A stretch of 64,000 nucleotides of DNA from Leuctra nigra (GCA_934045905.1 OW203764.1:27020954-27084953); one strand, 5' to 3'; positions 41,601-53,562 are shown, counted from the stretch's first letter. A program made the numbers and translations. Notes: generated from the letters alone by a model not told the origin.

Positions 41601-44600
41601 TAATAATTCTAAGTATGTACTATAGTGTTTTTACTACTTGCGATATATACTGCAGTTTTCTATAGTAAAGTTATAGGGAACGTACTTCACTGTAGTAATT
41701 CGAAGTATGTAGCTAGAGTACTTTGACTACAGACAGAATAAGTTTGCTATAGTAAGTTCTATAGGTAGTATATATACTTCATTGAAAATCTATAGTATCT
41801 CATCTGTAGTAAAGAAAAGTGTAATCTACAGTATGTTTACTATAGCCGATTTATATTGTAGTTTAGTAAATTCTGAAGTATCTTACATTGACTTTTTACT
41901 ACAGTATTTGTAGTAGTAAGGTATATAAACTACAGAATTTTTACTTCATTGACTTAGAAAATTTGCACCACATCACCTAGTAAAATAAACTATAGTAATT
42001 ATACTACAGAGCGTGAGCTGATATATTTTATGGGGAAATATCACAGATCAATTTACTTTATAAATAAATCTTAATATTTATCGTTTCTCCTATTTTATCA
42101 TGTTAATAACAATATAATGATCCACTAAATAATATAAATATGTTCACTTAAATATGAAAACTCAATATGATCACTATTAGCGCAGCTAAGTCTTGTCTGC
42201 ACCGGTGGCCTACTCGGTAAGACGCTCGACTACGGACCACGAGATCGCAGGTTCAAAACACGGCGGTTCCACGGGATTTTATAATTGAAATGTGTAATCA
42301 AACCTTGTCCAATACTTCAGAAGAGGTTTCCCGAATGCAAATGAGTATTCATAAATATAGAAAATTTTATTTTTTTATGAAATTTTAACGTTTTTTTGGC
42401 AGCAAAATGTACAAGATCTTGCTAAGATCTTGCTAAGATCTTGCCAAGATCTTGCAAGATCTTGCTAAGATCTTGGCAAGATCTTGCAAGATCTTGTTAA
42501 GATTTTTCAGCAGGGAGGTACCTACTAGGGCTGTGCGAGATTGAAATTTTTCATGTCGAGCGAGATCGAGATTATTTCATAAAAGTCGAGCGAGATCGAG
42601 CGAGATATTTTACCTTCGAGATCGAGAATATTCGAGCAAGATTATACTTTTTTAAAAATATTTTTTTTGGTGGAAGAGAAACACTAATGCAAATTGTCCA
42701 GATACACAAGAATAACATTTGATAAGTATGCAGAATTGTCTGCTTTATATAAAACAATACAAATCAAATTTATGGACGATACAAAGAAAGTTAGCGTGCA
42801 TATCCTGTAAAAATAACAAAAAATTGGAAATCTTGATGGCTCTTAGTTGATATGCTCGAGACTTGAAAATTCGAGATGGTAATTTAAACAAACGATCGAG
42901 ATCGAGATGGAGTTTCATATTCGAGATTCGAGAACTTTCGAGACTTGCACAGCCCTAGTACCTACCTATACCTACCTAGGTACTATATTTGTTTCTTGAT
43001 ATTCTAATGATCGACAATGTTCATACAGATGCTAATAATGTGATACTGATAAGATAACAGATAATAAATACCAGAAATAAAAACATTTAGGTAATCATTT
43101 TAATATGTTTAGTTGTGCCAATAATTTATGAAATACGGATAGGTTGTATTTGTATTTCTTTATTGGTCCATTGACAAGTAGGTACAAACAAGGTACATAT
43201 GGACTTCGTCAATTATTATATTATCTAAAAACTACTAGGTAGGTACTAAAACTACTACAATTGCACTACCTTTATAAAATATCACAATAAAATAATATCA
43301 AAAAACATCACATAGGTAACTAGGTAACTATCGCAACATAAATGGTACTCAGTAAATAAATTATAAGAAAACTATGGCCAACTGTCAATAAATGTGTCAA
43401 TGTACACTTGGCCAAACAAAAATTGAATGTTCAATAAATCTGATAGGCTGATAAATGTAAGATCGCACCATCAGAAGTCAGTCTAAGCGATCTCATTGTC
43501 TCACTCTAGTAGGTGACCTCACATTTCAATGATAATAACTAGGAAAACGCTCTGTGTAACGCGTTGATGAGCGAGCACCCAAACGCGCAGCATCTCCAAC
43601 CGGAATATCGTAATGCACAGAAAACATAAAATACATCCTTAAATCCACGCAATAGAACATTGCCAGTAAATACAAAACTATATTCAATTATTGTACAAAA
43701 ATGCGGGTTCTATTGCGGAAATAAAACACACACTTATAGACCAAGCGTAATGAATTGGTGACATCACTGTGGCGAAAAATCTGCAACAACGACTGCTCTC
43801 TAAAAGAAACAGGACGCCAATGAGTTGCTTGAAGATGCACTTCTGACGCTAGCAACTTCTGCAGGCTACGTGCTAATAATAGAGGGGCAGGGAAGGGTAG
43901 GGGAAGGGGTTGTTGTCGTCCACTCATCTGTGCTCATCTGTTGATCGGACCTACCAATCGGAAGATAGTTTTTTTTAATTTGAACCAATAAACGGATTTC
44001 AAAAAAAATAGGGTCTGCAACGCCCAGAGATGGTCCGAACATGTGTGCAAAATTTCGGCTCGATCGGAGAAAAACTGTTACCTGTATACGAGCAGTAACA
44101 GAAAACACAACAAAAAAACAGATACCCGTGCCAAAAGAAGCCAAAAGGAGACGCTCCCTTCGCTCGCTCAACAAGCTTTGATTGGTTATGGGACATGAGT
44201 GACTAGCAGTCATTCAAATTTGGTCAACGTTCAATTTTTGTTTGGCCGATGTGCAGTGGCGGCTATTTGGCTTTACAACAGGTGTTCAATTACATAGAAG
44301 GACGTAGAAGAAAGTACTCTAAGAGGAGAGCCCCCAGCAGATGCGGGGCCGGGGCGCATAACCACGGATTTTTTTGTATCTTTAGTTTGAAATTGATGCA
44401 TTTTTACGTCTTTTGGAGAGCAAAATGATTAGACAAAATATTTAACTTCCTACTTCCTGGATTAGGGAGCACTTTTAAATAATTTTCTTGGATGATCAGG
44501 TGTGCAATTGTCACACCTTGCACACTGTAATAGCCGCCACTGCCGATGTGTACCTAGGTATTAGTGTTGGGGAGAGAACTTTTTTAAAAAGAACGCATTC

Positions 44601-45657
44601 CTAGGAACGCGTTACTTTTTTTGCGAACTTTTGAGCGAACGCGTTCTTTTTTGTATACAAAGAACGTGAACGTCAAACGTTCGTTTTAACCACGAACGTT
44701 TCGATCAAGTTCGCTCTTTCCTACTGAGCACTAAGCAGTCGAATCGTAATAAAGTCCGAGCCGATCCGAAGATTTCCGAAGTTTCTTTAACTCTGAGCGT
44801 GGATTGGTTACTATGGCGAGGGTAGTTTGAGGCAGGTGTGGAAGGGGAAGTAGGGGCCCCTCTTAGATTCTTCCCAGTTCCATTTAAGTTTCACGCGTAG
44901 TTAATTATATAGTTAATTTTTTTTTAAAAAGAACTTTTAAAAGAACTTATATTCGTTTTTTTAAGGAACGTGAACTTTTACTACACATGTTTAAAATAAA
45001 TAACTTGAACTTTTAAAAAGTTCATATATTTGGACGTGAACTGAACTTTTAAAAAGATCGTTTTAAAAAGGAACTTCCCCAGCACTGCTAGGTATAGTAA
45101 CAAGCTTGAAGCATCAAAACTAATTTTCATTATGTACCACCTATATTTTAATAATGCATTGCATCACTGTTAGACACTAGCTTAATTCTTGTGTACCTAC
45201 ATTACTAATAACTTCTGTGGTAGGAGGTTGTAGACAAGCTAATACGTTATGCAAAACTGGAGTCAACTTAGCCTGTCTACTATACTATATGCGCGCCATA
45301 CGACTTGGCTGGCGTGGAGCGACCGCTCCACTAGATTTAGGTACCTACTAATCCTTCTTCGTTGGGAATATAATGGAACCAAACAAGAAAGCAAACACCA
45401 TGCAGTGTACTTTGATAGTGCATGTGTGCAGATATAATTAATATGCACCAGTTTTTCCTTGTTGAATACATCTATTCTTTTGGAGTTTGAACCAGGAAAG
45501 ATGAGGTCCTAAAACAACTTTACCCACACAGGTGATGCTAACGGATGATCAGAGTTTGGAGGACGGACAACAAATTGCCGAAGATTTGATGAAAGAACTT
45601 GGAGTCGGTCACTCTGACCTCATTGCTGGTGCTTACATGGACCTACTTTTAAAATAA
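38675..45657 (+). CDS. CYTH-domain protein, CyaB/thiamine-triphosphatase-like (3 exons)
   Basis: Exons 38675-38830, 39924-40160 and 45532-45657 are all phase 0 and give 172 aa, the usual size of CyaB-type CYTH proteins. The N-terminal PRNVEIKAKI is the Glu/Lys-rich metal and triphosphate-binding strand of the CYTH tunnel. RLKLRSFE, LIFYNRPD, QLFLVGQTRVHIDHVENLG and DYMELE follow in the family order, with alternating charged residues pointing into the tunnel. Family members bind triphosphate compounds with divalent metal and act as class IV adenylyl cyclases, thiamine triphosphatases or inorganic triphosphatases. The substrate cannot be read from the sequence. The in-frame ATG at 38633 is passed over because related proteins start MPRNVE. 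The 5.4-kb second intron is full of mobile DNA. AATAAA overlaps the stop codon at 45653-45658. Confidence 0.85.
39260..39406. mobile_element. Palindromic MITE in CYTH intron 1
   Basis: GCCGGTTTCACATAAAGCGC pairs with the complementary right end GCGCTTTATGTGAAACCGGC. Both arms contain TTTTGCGTTTCACG. The centre carries AGAAGCCGCTCAAGGGAGAC, which resembles the centre of elements near 23290 and 47520. Confidence 0.7.
40859..42515. mobile_element. Element with CAAGATCTTG palindrome arrays and CTATAGTA-rich core
   Basis: The termini CCCTGCTGAAAA and TTTTCAGCAGGG are inverted. Inside, 40878-41330 (about 450 bp) and 42410-42505 are tandem arrays of the 10-bp palindrome CAAGATCTTG with zero to two spacer bases. 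The core at 41340-42030 is dense in TATAGTA, CTACAGTA and TGAAGTA words. No transposase frame is present. A tRNA-like block lies at about 42198-42275. The target duplication could not be settled, because the right flank is itself the target of the adjacent hAT element. Confidence 0.7.
42198..42275 (+). tRNA. tRNA-like sequence, SINE head or pseudogene
   Basis: GGTGGCCTACTCGGTAAGAC resembles an A box/D arm and TCGCAGGTTCAAAAC resembles a B box. The anticodon region is CGACTACGGACCACGAG. The T arm deviates, so function is unlikely. Confidence 0.4.
42526..42957. mobile_element. hAT-like MITE in CYTH intron 2
   Basis: The ends TAGGGCTGTGCGAG and TTGCACAGCCCTA are inverted. They are flanked by a perfect 8-bp duplication GTACCTAC (42518-42525 and 42958-42965). 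The subterminal DNA is an array of GAGCGAGATCGAGAT-type units. It has no coding capacity. Confidence 0.87.
43455..44260. repeat. MITE-like host repeat that received a Helitron-like insertion
   Basis: 43455-43538 and 44172-44260 together match 13590-13770 (AGAAGTCAGTC, GATCTC, ATGATAATAAC, AGCAGTCATTCAAATT). The intervening 43539-44171 is absent from the 13.6-kb copy. Confidence 0.7.
43539..44171 (-). mobile_element. Helitron-like element (copy H5)
   Basis: On the minus strand it runs from TTGAGCGAGCGAAGGGAGCG to GCGTTTTCCTAG with host T following, and has the terminal CGCTCA...GAGCG hairpin. Removing it restores GATAATAA+CAAGC, exactly as in the uninterrupted copy at 13672-13684. It therefore inserted without a target duplication. 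Confidence 0.72.
44562..45087. mobile_element. hAT-like MITE in CYTH intron 2
   Basis: The ends TAGTGTTGGGGA and TCCCCAGCACTG (approximate inverse) are flanked by an 8-bp duplication CTAGGTAT (44554-44561 and 45088-45095). The subterminal DNA is packed with GAACTTTTAAAAAG and GAACGCGTT words. Confidence 0.83.
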
Positions 45658-46500
45658 ATTTATATTGATTTTTACATTGTAAAACTATTACCTAGAGGTA
45701 CATAATCTCAAATTGAATGGGTTTATTCAGAATTTTATATAAAATAAAAAATACACATTCCATTCCATCATAAAATTGTATTTTTATTTGGCCAACTGAG
45801 TATCTAGCATAATATTTAGAAGTCATGTCCAACAACACTTGAATCACAGGGAAAAATAAAAAACATCACAGGTTGTGGCTAATCAATAAAAATCACCATA
45901 ATATAATTAATTAAGCAAAAATCTAAAGGCAACACAACGAAAGGAAAATATATATATATGTATATATATATATTTTTTTTTAAGAATAAGTATTATGTTA
46001 GTACATAGTAGTGTACATTTGGATATTTAAAACTACAGAGGTAGGTAGGTACCTACGTAGTAGGTACACTCAAACAAATAAAACTTGGTACCTACTCGAA
46101 AAGAAAAGGATTGGCTGCTGGCTGGTTAGGTTCCTTGACAATCAATCCTTGTTATTATCAATGAAATAAGAGCTCATACCTACCTATTAGAGGTAGATGA
46201 TGCGTTAACACAGCCTTCATGGGATGATGCCATCAAAGTCTTTTCGAGTACCGATTTTTATTGGTTTGAGTGGACCTACAAAAACGAAAAATCCATGTAT
46301 CCACAATGTCCTTTAATTACCTATATATCATTTTACTTTTTTCAATAGAACCATGGCATGTCATGTTTTCTAACAACTTTTTTATGGGTAGGTAGATACC
46401 ACTGATAGATACCTACCCCTAAAAATGTACATCAGAGAATAAAATTCCTGATTATTTGAGAATTTGGGTTAACTTTATGGAAAACTTCCAGTAGAGTCCA
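45658..46500. repeat. AT microsatellite and MITE DNA
   Basis: 45946-45974 is a TA-rich microsatellite. 46108-46262 is a MITE whose ends (GAAAAGAAAAGGATTGGCTG, CAAAGTCTTTTCG) recur near 9583, 10320 and 52976. No gene was seen. Confidence 0.45.
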
Positions 46501-46519
46501 GATGATAGAAAAAGATGTG

Positions 46520-46595
46520 CGAAGGGGCTCAAACCTGCCTGGGACTTCTCAACTTCTGGACGAGAGCTCTACTAACTGAGCTACTCTGCCAGACA
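46520..46595 (-). tRNA. tRNA-like sequence, probably SINE-derived
   Basis: The minus strand has GAGTAGCTCAGTTAGTAGAG, a near-perfect A box and D arm, and CAGGTTTGAGCCC as B box. The anticodon arm is poorly paired. Confidence 0.5.
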
Positions 46596-46599
46596 TTAG

Positions 46600-47880
46600 A
46601 CACGAGATTCGAGGGTGGAACTGTCATTGATATGCTTGGTGGTCTGAAAGTCCCCTTATAAATAAATAGATCAGTTTTTCTGGTCAATCCTTCATACCTC
46701 CCTTGAACTCCATTTCAATAAAGTCTAGACCCCCCCCCCCCCCCCACCTCCCCTCCGACAATGATCGCGGCATCATGATGGAGCACATAAAAAAATAAAT
46801 AAAGTAAAGAAAGCTCCACATGATTGACTTTTCTGATTATTCCACATTATTTTCAAAACTAAAACTGAAAGTTTCTATTTTTTAATGACTTTTTGTTGCC
46901 ATTTTTACTTTTACGCTGAGTCCACATGGACCGTTTTTGTGTTTTTTTTTTTCTATTATTAACCATTAGGGCACTAGCCAAACTATTTCCCGCTAGGGTG
47001 CTGCCTTCGGTTTTGTGATAAGTGTGAAGTAAGCTGTTCGTGCCACTCAAAATTTAAACTCGCCAAACTTTATTTTGACATGCGTAAGAAGATGTACTCA
47101 CTGTTTAGATACAAAGATTTTTTACTCTAGTATAATAAAATGTGTAAAAATAAGAAGATAGTGCAATATCTAAAGCAAATTCTATTTCAATCTGAAGCGA
47201 CACCCTCTCAATTGTTTTAATTGGAAGTTTCAAAATTCCATGAAGCAGTGAGTCATTTCAAGAGAGCGCTGGAAACAAAAATCATTCTGTGAGCTGTCAT
47301 ATATGATCAAAATATCATTATTACACTATTATTTCTAATACTTATCTACTCTTGCGGTAAATAACCAAATATCAACATTAATTTGTATAATATAACATGA
47401 AAATACGGACTGTGGGGTAAGAAATACGTTGATTTGAAAAGCACAGCCTCGACGCTAGCGCCCAAGTGGCCGATCCTGTCGTCCTAGCTTGGCATCGCCC
47501 CTTCACTAGTCTGCCATGGGCGGTTTCTGGACTTGTGACTGGTCAAACAAAAAAAATTTCATTTCGTTTTCATTTTTTTTTCTTGACCAGTCACAAGTCC
47601 AGAAACCGCCCATGGCAGACTTGTGATTGGTTAATAATAGATAAAAAACGGTACCTATATGTATGATTCACAATGGTGCCGAACAATGAGCAAGTGACAT
47701 GAAATTGAAATAACACAGTAGAAGTTTAGTTACCAATTCCATATTCCATCAGACGGACGTTTAGAACGTTAGGAGCCTGAAGTAAAGTTCCGATGATGAG
47801 GTTTAAGTCGCAAATCGAACGCGGGACGAGATAACCATGTCTCCATAAATCGCGACAAGTTGCGATTTGACGTCATCTAT
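46600..47880. other. Gene-free interval with a hairpin
   Basis: It holds a poly-C run (46733-46745) and a palindrome at about 47498-47625 (CTGCCATGGGCGGTTTCTGG with inverse). No gene was recognised. Confidence 0.4.
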
Positions 47881-47881
47881 A

Positions 47882-48065
47882 AGGGGCGAAACACACGGGG
47901 CGATTTTTAGTCGCTCAGTCGCGGCGACAAAAAGACGCTGCAATTAGGTAGCATTGAGTCTTATGGGAGCGAACACACGAGGCGCGCAAAAGACGCGCGT
48001 GTAAAACACCCCAGGGCGCAAATTCGCGCGACTGAGCGACTAAAAGTCGCCCGTGTGTTTGCAGC
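47882..48065. mobile_element. Foldback MITE with GTCGC/GCGAC ends
   Basis: ACACACGGGGCGATTTTTAG and CTAAAAGTCGCCCGTGTGT are inverted. A shorter relative (CTGCAAACACACGGGGCG...GTCCCGTGTGTTCGC) lies at 48768-48856. Confidence 0.65.
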
Positions 48066-49687
48066 CCAACACCATTATAAACTGCCTCTGATGCACTGAG
48101 TCGCAACGACAATCGCGCGATTTTTGTAGTTTTAAGATATTTGATTACTTTTAATTGACCAATGTAGGTGGGCGTTGCCTTATGAAAGACAAAAGTATTA
48201 CCATGGTAACTCCAGGGTTGTTAGAAAAAACAATTTTTCATTCAAACAAATGAAATTTAGAAAGATCAAAGAAATAGCTCACACGTGTTTAATCTAGTTT
48301 AATTTATCACTTGGAATAGTACAATCAATATATTTAAATCATATAAATCATGTTTGATGATTTGCTGGACAATTATTACAGATGCTACAACGAAACAAAT
48401 TATATTTTGCCAGGTATGTTGCCAAAGCGTTTTACTTTTTAATGGCGTCTGTCACTGGATAGTTTCGTCAACTTAAAAAGGCCCTTCCTCTCTTATGAGA
48501 AGTTAATTAAGACTGAACAATATTCAAGTAGATAGCTTAAAGCAATACTATTATTAACGGCAATTTGTTGATTGTAAAACTGTTAAATTCTGTACGAATT
48601 CAACATTATTCTAATAATATCATCTGTTCAATTTGTTGTGTATACAAGCTCTTTGGTTGTGACCAAACATTGACTTTTGTTTTATGACGTCGTAGTTTGG
48701 TCAGATCTACATTGGTCAATTAAATTATAACCGAAAATTAAAATTCAAAGACAATAATAACTTAAAGGCTGCAAACACACGGGGCGTTTTTTGATGCCCA
48801 GTCGCGCGATTTTTCGCCCTGAGTGGTTTTACACGCGCGTCCCGTGTGTTCGCTCACTATCGGTTATTTTTGGGTGGACAGAGGGTGGGCCGTAGACAAT
48901 TTTTGGTGGCCCACCCCTGGCGCCTTCCCTGCATCGATATTAGTTTAGACTTTTCTTAGAAATTCCATTTTATTTTCTTATTCGTGGTTAAGTGGTCAGT
49001 GACGGCCATGTTATCTGCTGCGTGATCAACCACCCTCTCCAGTGGTTTCCTGGTGCAAGTGCGTCTGGTTTCCTCGTCCTGGGTGTGTCAAGTAGTACGC
49101 AAGTGGTTTCAGGACGAGTTGTGTGGTTTCCTGCTAGATGGATGTGGAAGCGTATCCTTATAATGCAATGAACTACGTGCTCTATTCTATTATCATGAAA
49201 CAATATGAATACGGAAATTTCATGAAATTTTATGCGAGTGTTACCGAGATATGCAAATTTCAATAATGACAAACCCAGGATCACCCGGGGTACAAATAAT
49301 AATCCCAAACACTCTTACTTGAGAAATGGAAAATTGACATTAATATAATAGCGAAATGGCGAAAGCTAAATAAATAATTATAAAACAAAGCAATAATAAT
49401 TAATTTAAAATGTCATGGGACATTTTGTCGGGAAAAAACAGCATGTAATGAAATGAGAATCAGGAAGGTGATGTCATTTCTATGTCGACAACAATGTGTT
49501 ACCATGGTGATATGCTTTGTTGCCATGGTAACATATGAATTATGACGTCAATGTCAATTTTCTTGATTCGTAACTGGATCATTTGCGACGTTCTTGCAGA
49601 CGGACATTGCAATCACATATCCTCTCCCTGTCCATCCAGTATGGATCATTCAGTCCGTCCTCGCCATGTCCAAGCCCCTGTCTTACT
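48066..49687. other. Gene-free interval
   Basis: The interval is AT-rich apart from the short relative of the 47882 MITE at 48768-48856 and a TTACCATGG-containing patch at 49450-49560 that recurs at 13140-13240. No gene was recognised. Confidence 0.35.
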
Positions 49688-49985
49688 CTTTTTTGTCTGG
49701 TGCTTAACGTCGCACTATTCTGTAGCGAGGCTAATGGCGACGGATGAATGATTGTGATGATGATTGGGAGATGATGGTGAAGATTAGGTAAGGATGGAAG
49801 GTGGGAAGGAGGCGGTCGTGGCCTATTAGTAGGCCCAGCAGTAGTAGGACCTTCCCAGCATTTGCCTGTCGACTGAGGGAAAACCACGAAAAAAACCCGG
49901 TCAGGAAGGACGGCCGCGGGAATCGAACCCGGGCCTCCGGAATACAAGTTCAGAGCGTTAACCACTCACCCAACCTGTTCCGCCT
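49688..49985 (-). mobile_element. tRNA-derived SINE (family S1), best-preserved copy
   Basis: The minus strand starts with a tRNA-like head (GTGAGTGGTTAACGCTC A box, GGTTCGATTCC B box). A body follows with TCAGTCGACAGGCAAATGC and GGCCACGACCGCCTCC. It ends CAGAATAGTGCGACGTTAAG and a tail AGACAAAAAA. Pol III boxes are intact. Relatives lie at 52696, 58977 and 18958. Confidence 0.8.
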
Positions 49986-51100
49986 CTTACTCTTCTGTCC
50001 AGAAGTATCCAAGCCTACAGTATTTTCTCTTCGGCCGCCTCTGAGATTACATTCGCTGACATACCCAAGCGAGCCAAATCTTTCCTCCACTCCCATCCGT
50101 CGTCTTATCTCATTCCTCACACGCTCTAATCTTGACTGCTCCTAAGGAAACTAAGCGCGAATATAATATTTGTTAGATTTTCGAAATTTTAACCTTAGGT
50201 TTAACTACTAATGGATAGTAGTGTTCATTCGTGCATTTTACTCAAGGTCATTCGTTTTGTTGCTATTTAATGATAACCTGATACACTTTTTATCGTAATT
50301 GAAAGTTATTTCATGAATAAAATACAATTAAAATTTATTAAATTTTAAATTTTCTTTCCAAATCAAAAGAATTTACTTGGATTTTTTAAACATACGTGAT
50401 TTATGTGAGATAAAAGGCGCAGTACGCCCGACAGCGTATACCTTATGTGTATAAAGGCGTATGTAGGATGAAATTTCGTGGCGAAGCCCCGAAATTTTTT
50501 GCAATTTTATCATAATTCCAAGCATTTTGACATGATCTGTTATTTTTACGATTTTGTGTGTGTTTTGTGCGTATTGTGCCCTGTACGCACAACAGTGTGT
50601 TGTAACACGCAATGACGGGACGATCATGTGAGTCAGGTCAGGTGAGTCTTGGTCAAGTTGCCTAGGTGAAGGATAAGTAATGGTGGGTCATAATTCAGCG
50701 GGTCATGGGTGAGAATGTGTTGCAGTGACCGCAGAGATGGAGCAACGTCATTGGCATAGATACGAAATATATTTGTCAAACAGAAAATTAATTAGAGTAA
50801 TGTTCATTTTTGTGAATAGGCGGAAAATGATTTCTTACTTTTCTAAAATTAAATCCAAATTGTCATAAAACTGTATAATTACATCAGCAAGGTAAAGATG
50901 TACGTACCAGGAAAATATGGCTGACATTTTCCTCCCTTATGGTTTACTTACCTACTTACTGCACCTTCCTTATTCATTTCCTCATTCCTTGTTATAATGA
51001 ATTCAGTGGGAAAATGCTGCAGTAACTCGTTTCTAATTCGTGTCGCATTCTGACTGCAACTTACTTTTAATGTGCATGAATATGAATATGTGGGACGTCC
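49986..51100. other. Gene-free interval
   Basis: Short frames only. 50390-50640 is a GC-moderate unique patch. Nothing was recognised. Confidence 0.3.
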
Positions 51101-51161
51101 ATGAAAGAATATACCTGGTGCCAAAAACTAAATTTTAATATGCATATTTCATTGTATTATT

Positions 51162-51364
51162 TCCAATTGTTTAGTGGACACATTCAAATTAGGTGCGCTC
51201 ATAATTTTGATGACTGGAGCAAAAATAAAATAAACACTGTTTTGAATTCAGGAGAGCAATTTTGTGCCAAAAAAATCATGTCCAATTGTTTATAGTTCAC
51301 ACATCCAAATTAGGTGCACTCATAATATTAATCTACTGTTTTGAATTCAGGAGAGCAATTTTGT
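51162..51364. repeat. Diverged tandem duplication
   Basis: TCCAATTGTTTAGTGGACAC...AAATTAGGTGCGCTCATAAT...GAATTCAGGAGAGCAATTTTG (51162-51265) recurs at 51280-51364 in shortened form. Confidence 0.65.
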
Positions 51365-52695
51365 TACAATTTTAGTACTGAATTTTACCTCATTTGTGCA
51401 TACACAGATTTTAGGAAAAGTGTATAACACATTGTACAGGTATTGATTGCATACCTTTCCACTAAACATATTTCACTGATCTTGTGCTCTCCAATATTAC
51501 TCCAGTCACTTTATGATTTGACCCCAAACTAATTGTTTCAAAAAATGTTTTTTTACAATATTATTGAGGTCTATCCACATAACTCATTAACGAAAGTTTA
51601 CCAAATTTTGCGCCGCCATTTTGTTTTTATCAAGTGTTTTATCAAAATCACCATTTAATTTTTTCATTTGAAAATGTAAAGGAAATTTTTACTTTAAATA
51701 TTTATTTTTATTTTTTGCAATGTTTTGTGCAACTCAAAAAAATAATCAGCTTCATCGCATTCATTGTTATCTAATCATATTCATTTATACAAAAACATCG
51801 ATTTTATTAAAACTGCTCTATTTGAGTCGTTATTTAAGTTATCGACTTCATTTTTGCACTGAAATATTCCTTCCGTGATATACTATGACATATAAAAAGT
51901 TTACCGAAACCGGCTATTTATAGCTATTGAAAAATATTTTGATTTCACATTCATTTTGAGATTTAAAGCACATCCTAATTGAAAATAAAAATAAAACACT
52001 GTTTTGATCCGTTAAATATAGTTAAGGAATAAAAAAAAATATATAAATTTTTGAGCAGCCATTTTGTTTTTACAGATAATTTTGCGGAAATCACGTATTA
52101 ATTTTTACTTTAATAATGTTTGAATTTCCGGTTAATTTATTACGTGGTTAATTATTGTTGGAAATATAGAGAATCGATAAAAAATTATTGTCGCCATTGC
52201 TTTTGTTATTTGGCAGGTAATTTCCATTTTGCAAAAAACCTCAAATAAATCAAAACGGCTCTAAAACGACAGCCATTTGTGCTATTGGCACAAAATTTTC
52301 AGAAATTGTGCATCACGTGGTGCATTATGACATATTAAAAATTTACTTAAATCTAACGATTGTAAAAAAAACTATTAACTAAAGAATGTCGTTTAAAAAA
52401 TTTGATAGTTATTAATGTTTTCCAAATTTTACTGCAAATTTTTAACACCGATATGACTGCGACGCTTTTAATAAATGACATTTTATTATGATCCACCTAA
52501 GCAACTTATGAACGAAAGATTACCTATTTTTAGTAAGCCATTTTGATTTTACAGATTTTTTGTCACATAATTATCAAATTTTTATATGACCTTCTTTAGT
52601 TAATAGTTTATTTCCCAATCATGCAAAACTAAGAAATGTCTTCGATTGTTTATTACGGTGAAATACCTACCCATCATATTATGTCAAGACAAAAA
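51365..52695. repeat. AT-rich DNA with recurring GCCATTTTGTTTTTA modules
   Basis: Four spaced, diverged modules containing GCCATTTTG(T/A)TTTTA and a following GTAATTT/CACNTTA word occur near 51612, 52060, 52193 and 52540. It may be a decayed long tandem repeat. No gene was seen. Confidence 0.45.
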
Positions 52696-52967
52696 TGTCT
52701 GAGTGGTAACGTTCTGAACTTGTATTCCGGATGCCCGGGTTCGATTCCCGCGGCCGTCCTTCCTGACTGGGGTTTCTTCGTGGTATTCCCTCAGTCGACA
52801 GGCAAATGCTGGGAAGGTACCCTACTAATAGGCCACGACCGCCTCCTTCCCACTTTCCATCCTTACCTACTCTTCACCATCATCTCCCAATCATCATCAT
52901 ACTCATTCATCCGTCGCCATTAGCCTCGCTGCAGAACAGTGCGAAGTTAAGCCCCAGACAAAAAAAA
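52696..52967 (+). mobile_element. tRNA-derived SINE (family S1), plus-strand copy
   Basis: The tRNA-like head (TCTGAGTGGTAACGTTCTGA, CCCGGGTTCGATTCCCGCGG), body (CAGTCGACAGGCAAATGCTG) and tail (AAGCCCCAGACAAAAAAAA) are colinear with the 49.7-kb copy. The first bases of the head are truncated. Confidence 0.8.
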
Positions 52968-52975
52968 TGTATTTA

Positions 52976-53120
52976 AAAGAAATGGATTGGCTGAAAAAAT
53001 GTGGTGGCATCATCCAATTCATCATCTAACTCTAGTAGGTTAGGTAAGCTCTGATTTCATTAGATAATAACAAGGATTGATTGGCAAGGAACCTCACCAG
53101 CAGCCAATCCCTTTCGTATA
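52976..53120. mobile_element. MITE, GGATTGGCTG family
   Basis: GAAATGGATTGGCTG at the left and CAGCCAATCCCTTTC at the right are inverted. The interior shares AACAAGGATTGATTGGCAAGG with the 46.1-kb and 9.6-kb copies. Confidence 0.65.
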
Positions 53121-53562
53121 AGTACCGTTTTATGATTTGTTGGGTGTACCACGATGCGCCAAAGTAGGTATTTTTGGATTTTTAAAAATTGCTTTTGAAT
53201 TTACAAGTGAATTCACAAAAAGTGAACCAAGCATTAGGTACTTGGTTCGCTTTTTGATATTATAATAATAATACTTTTCGTTGCTGGATATTTATTTTTT
53301 GTTGGTCTTTTCACAGGAAGTTTTACGTATGCGAAACGGTTATCTAACTGTGGATGAGCAACATGAGAAATGAACAAGAACTTGAAAGAAAAATCGAAAT
53401 AAAAGTGTTTGAAAAGTTAAAAACTTTGGGGAAACAAACAAAACAATCATAAAATATTAATTTCTCCAATAAAGGCATTATTTTATATGTTTTATATAAG
53501 AAGTAACCTATAGTCACTTATTCGTCAAGTATAATGCATCTGATACACCTAATTACACCTGA
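53121..53562. other. Intergenic DNA before LINE-c
   Basis: Nothing recognisable apart from a small inverted pair (AAGTGAACCAAGCATTAGG near 53220). Confidence 0.3.

Noticed and set aside
49579..49965. 128-codon minus-strand frame
   Set aside because: It coincides with a tRNA-derived SINE, and the frame is a by-product of its GC-rich body.
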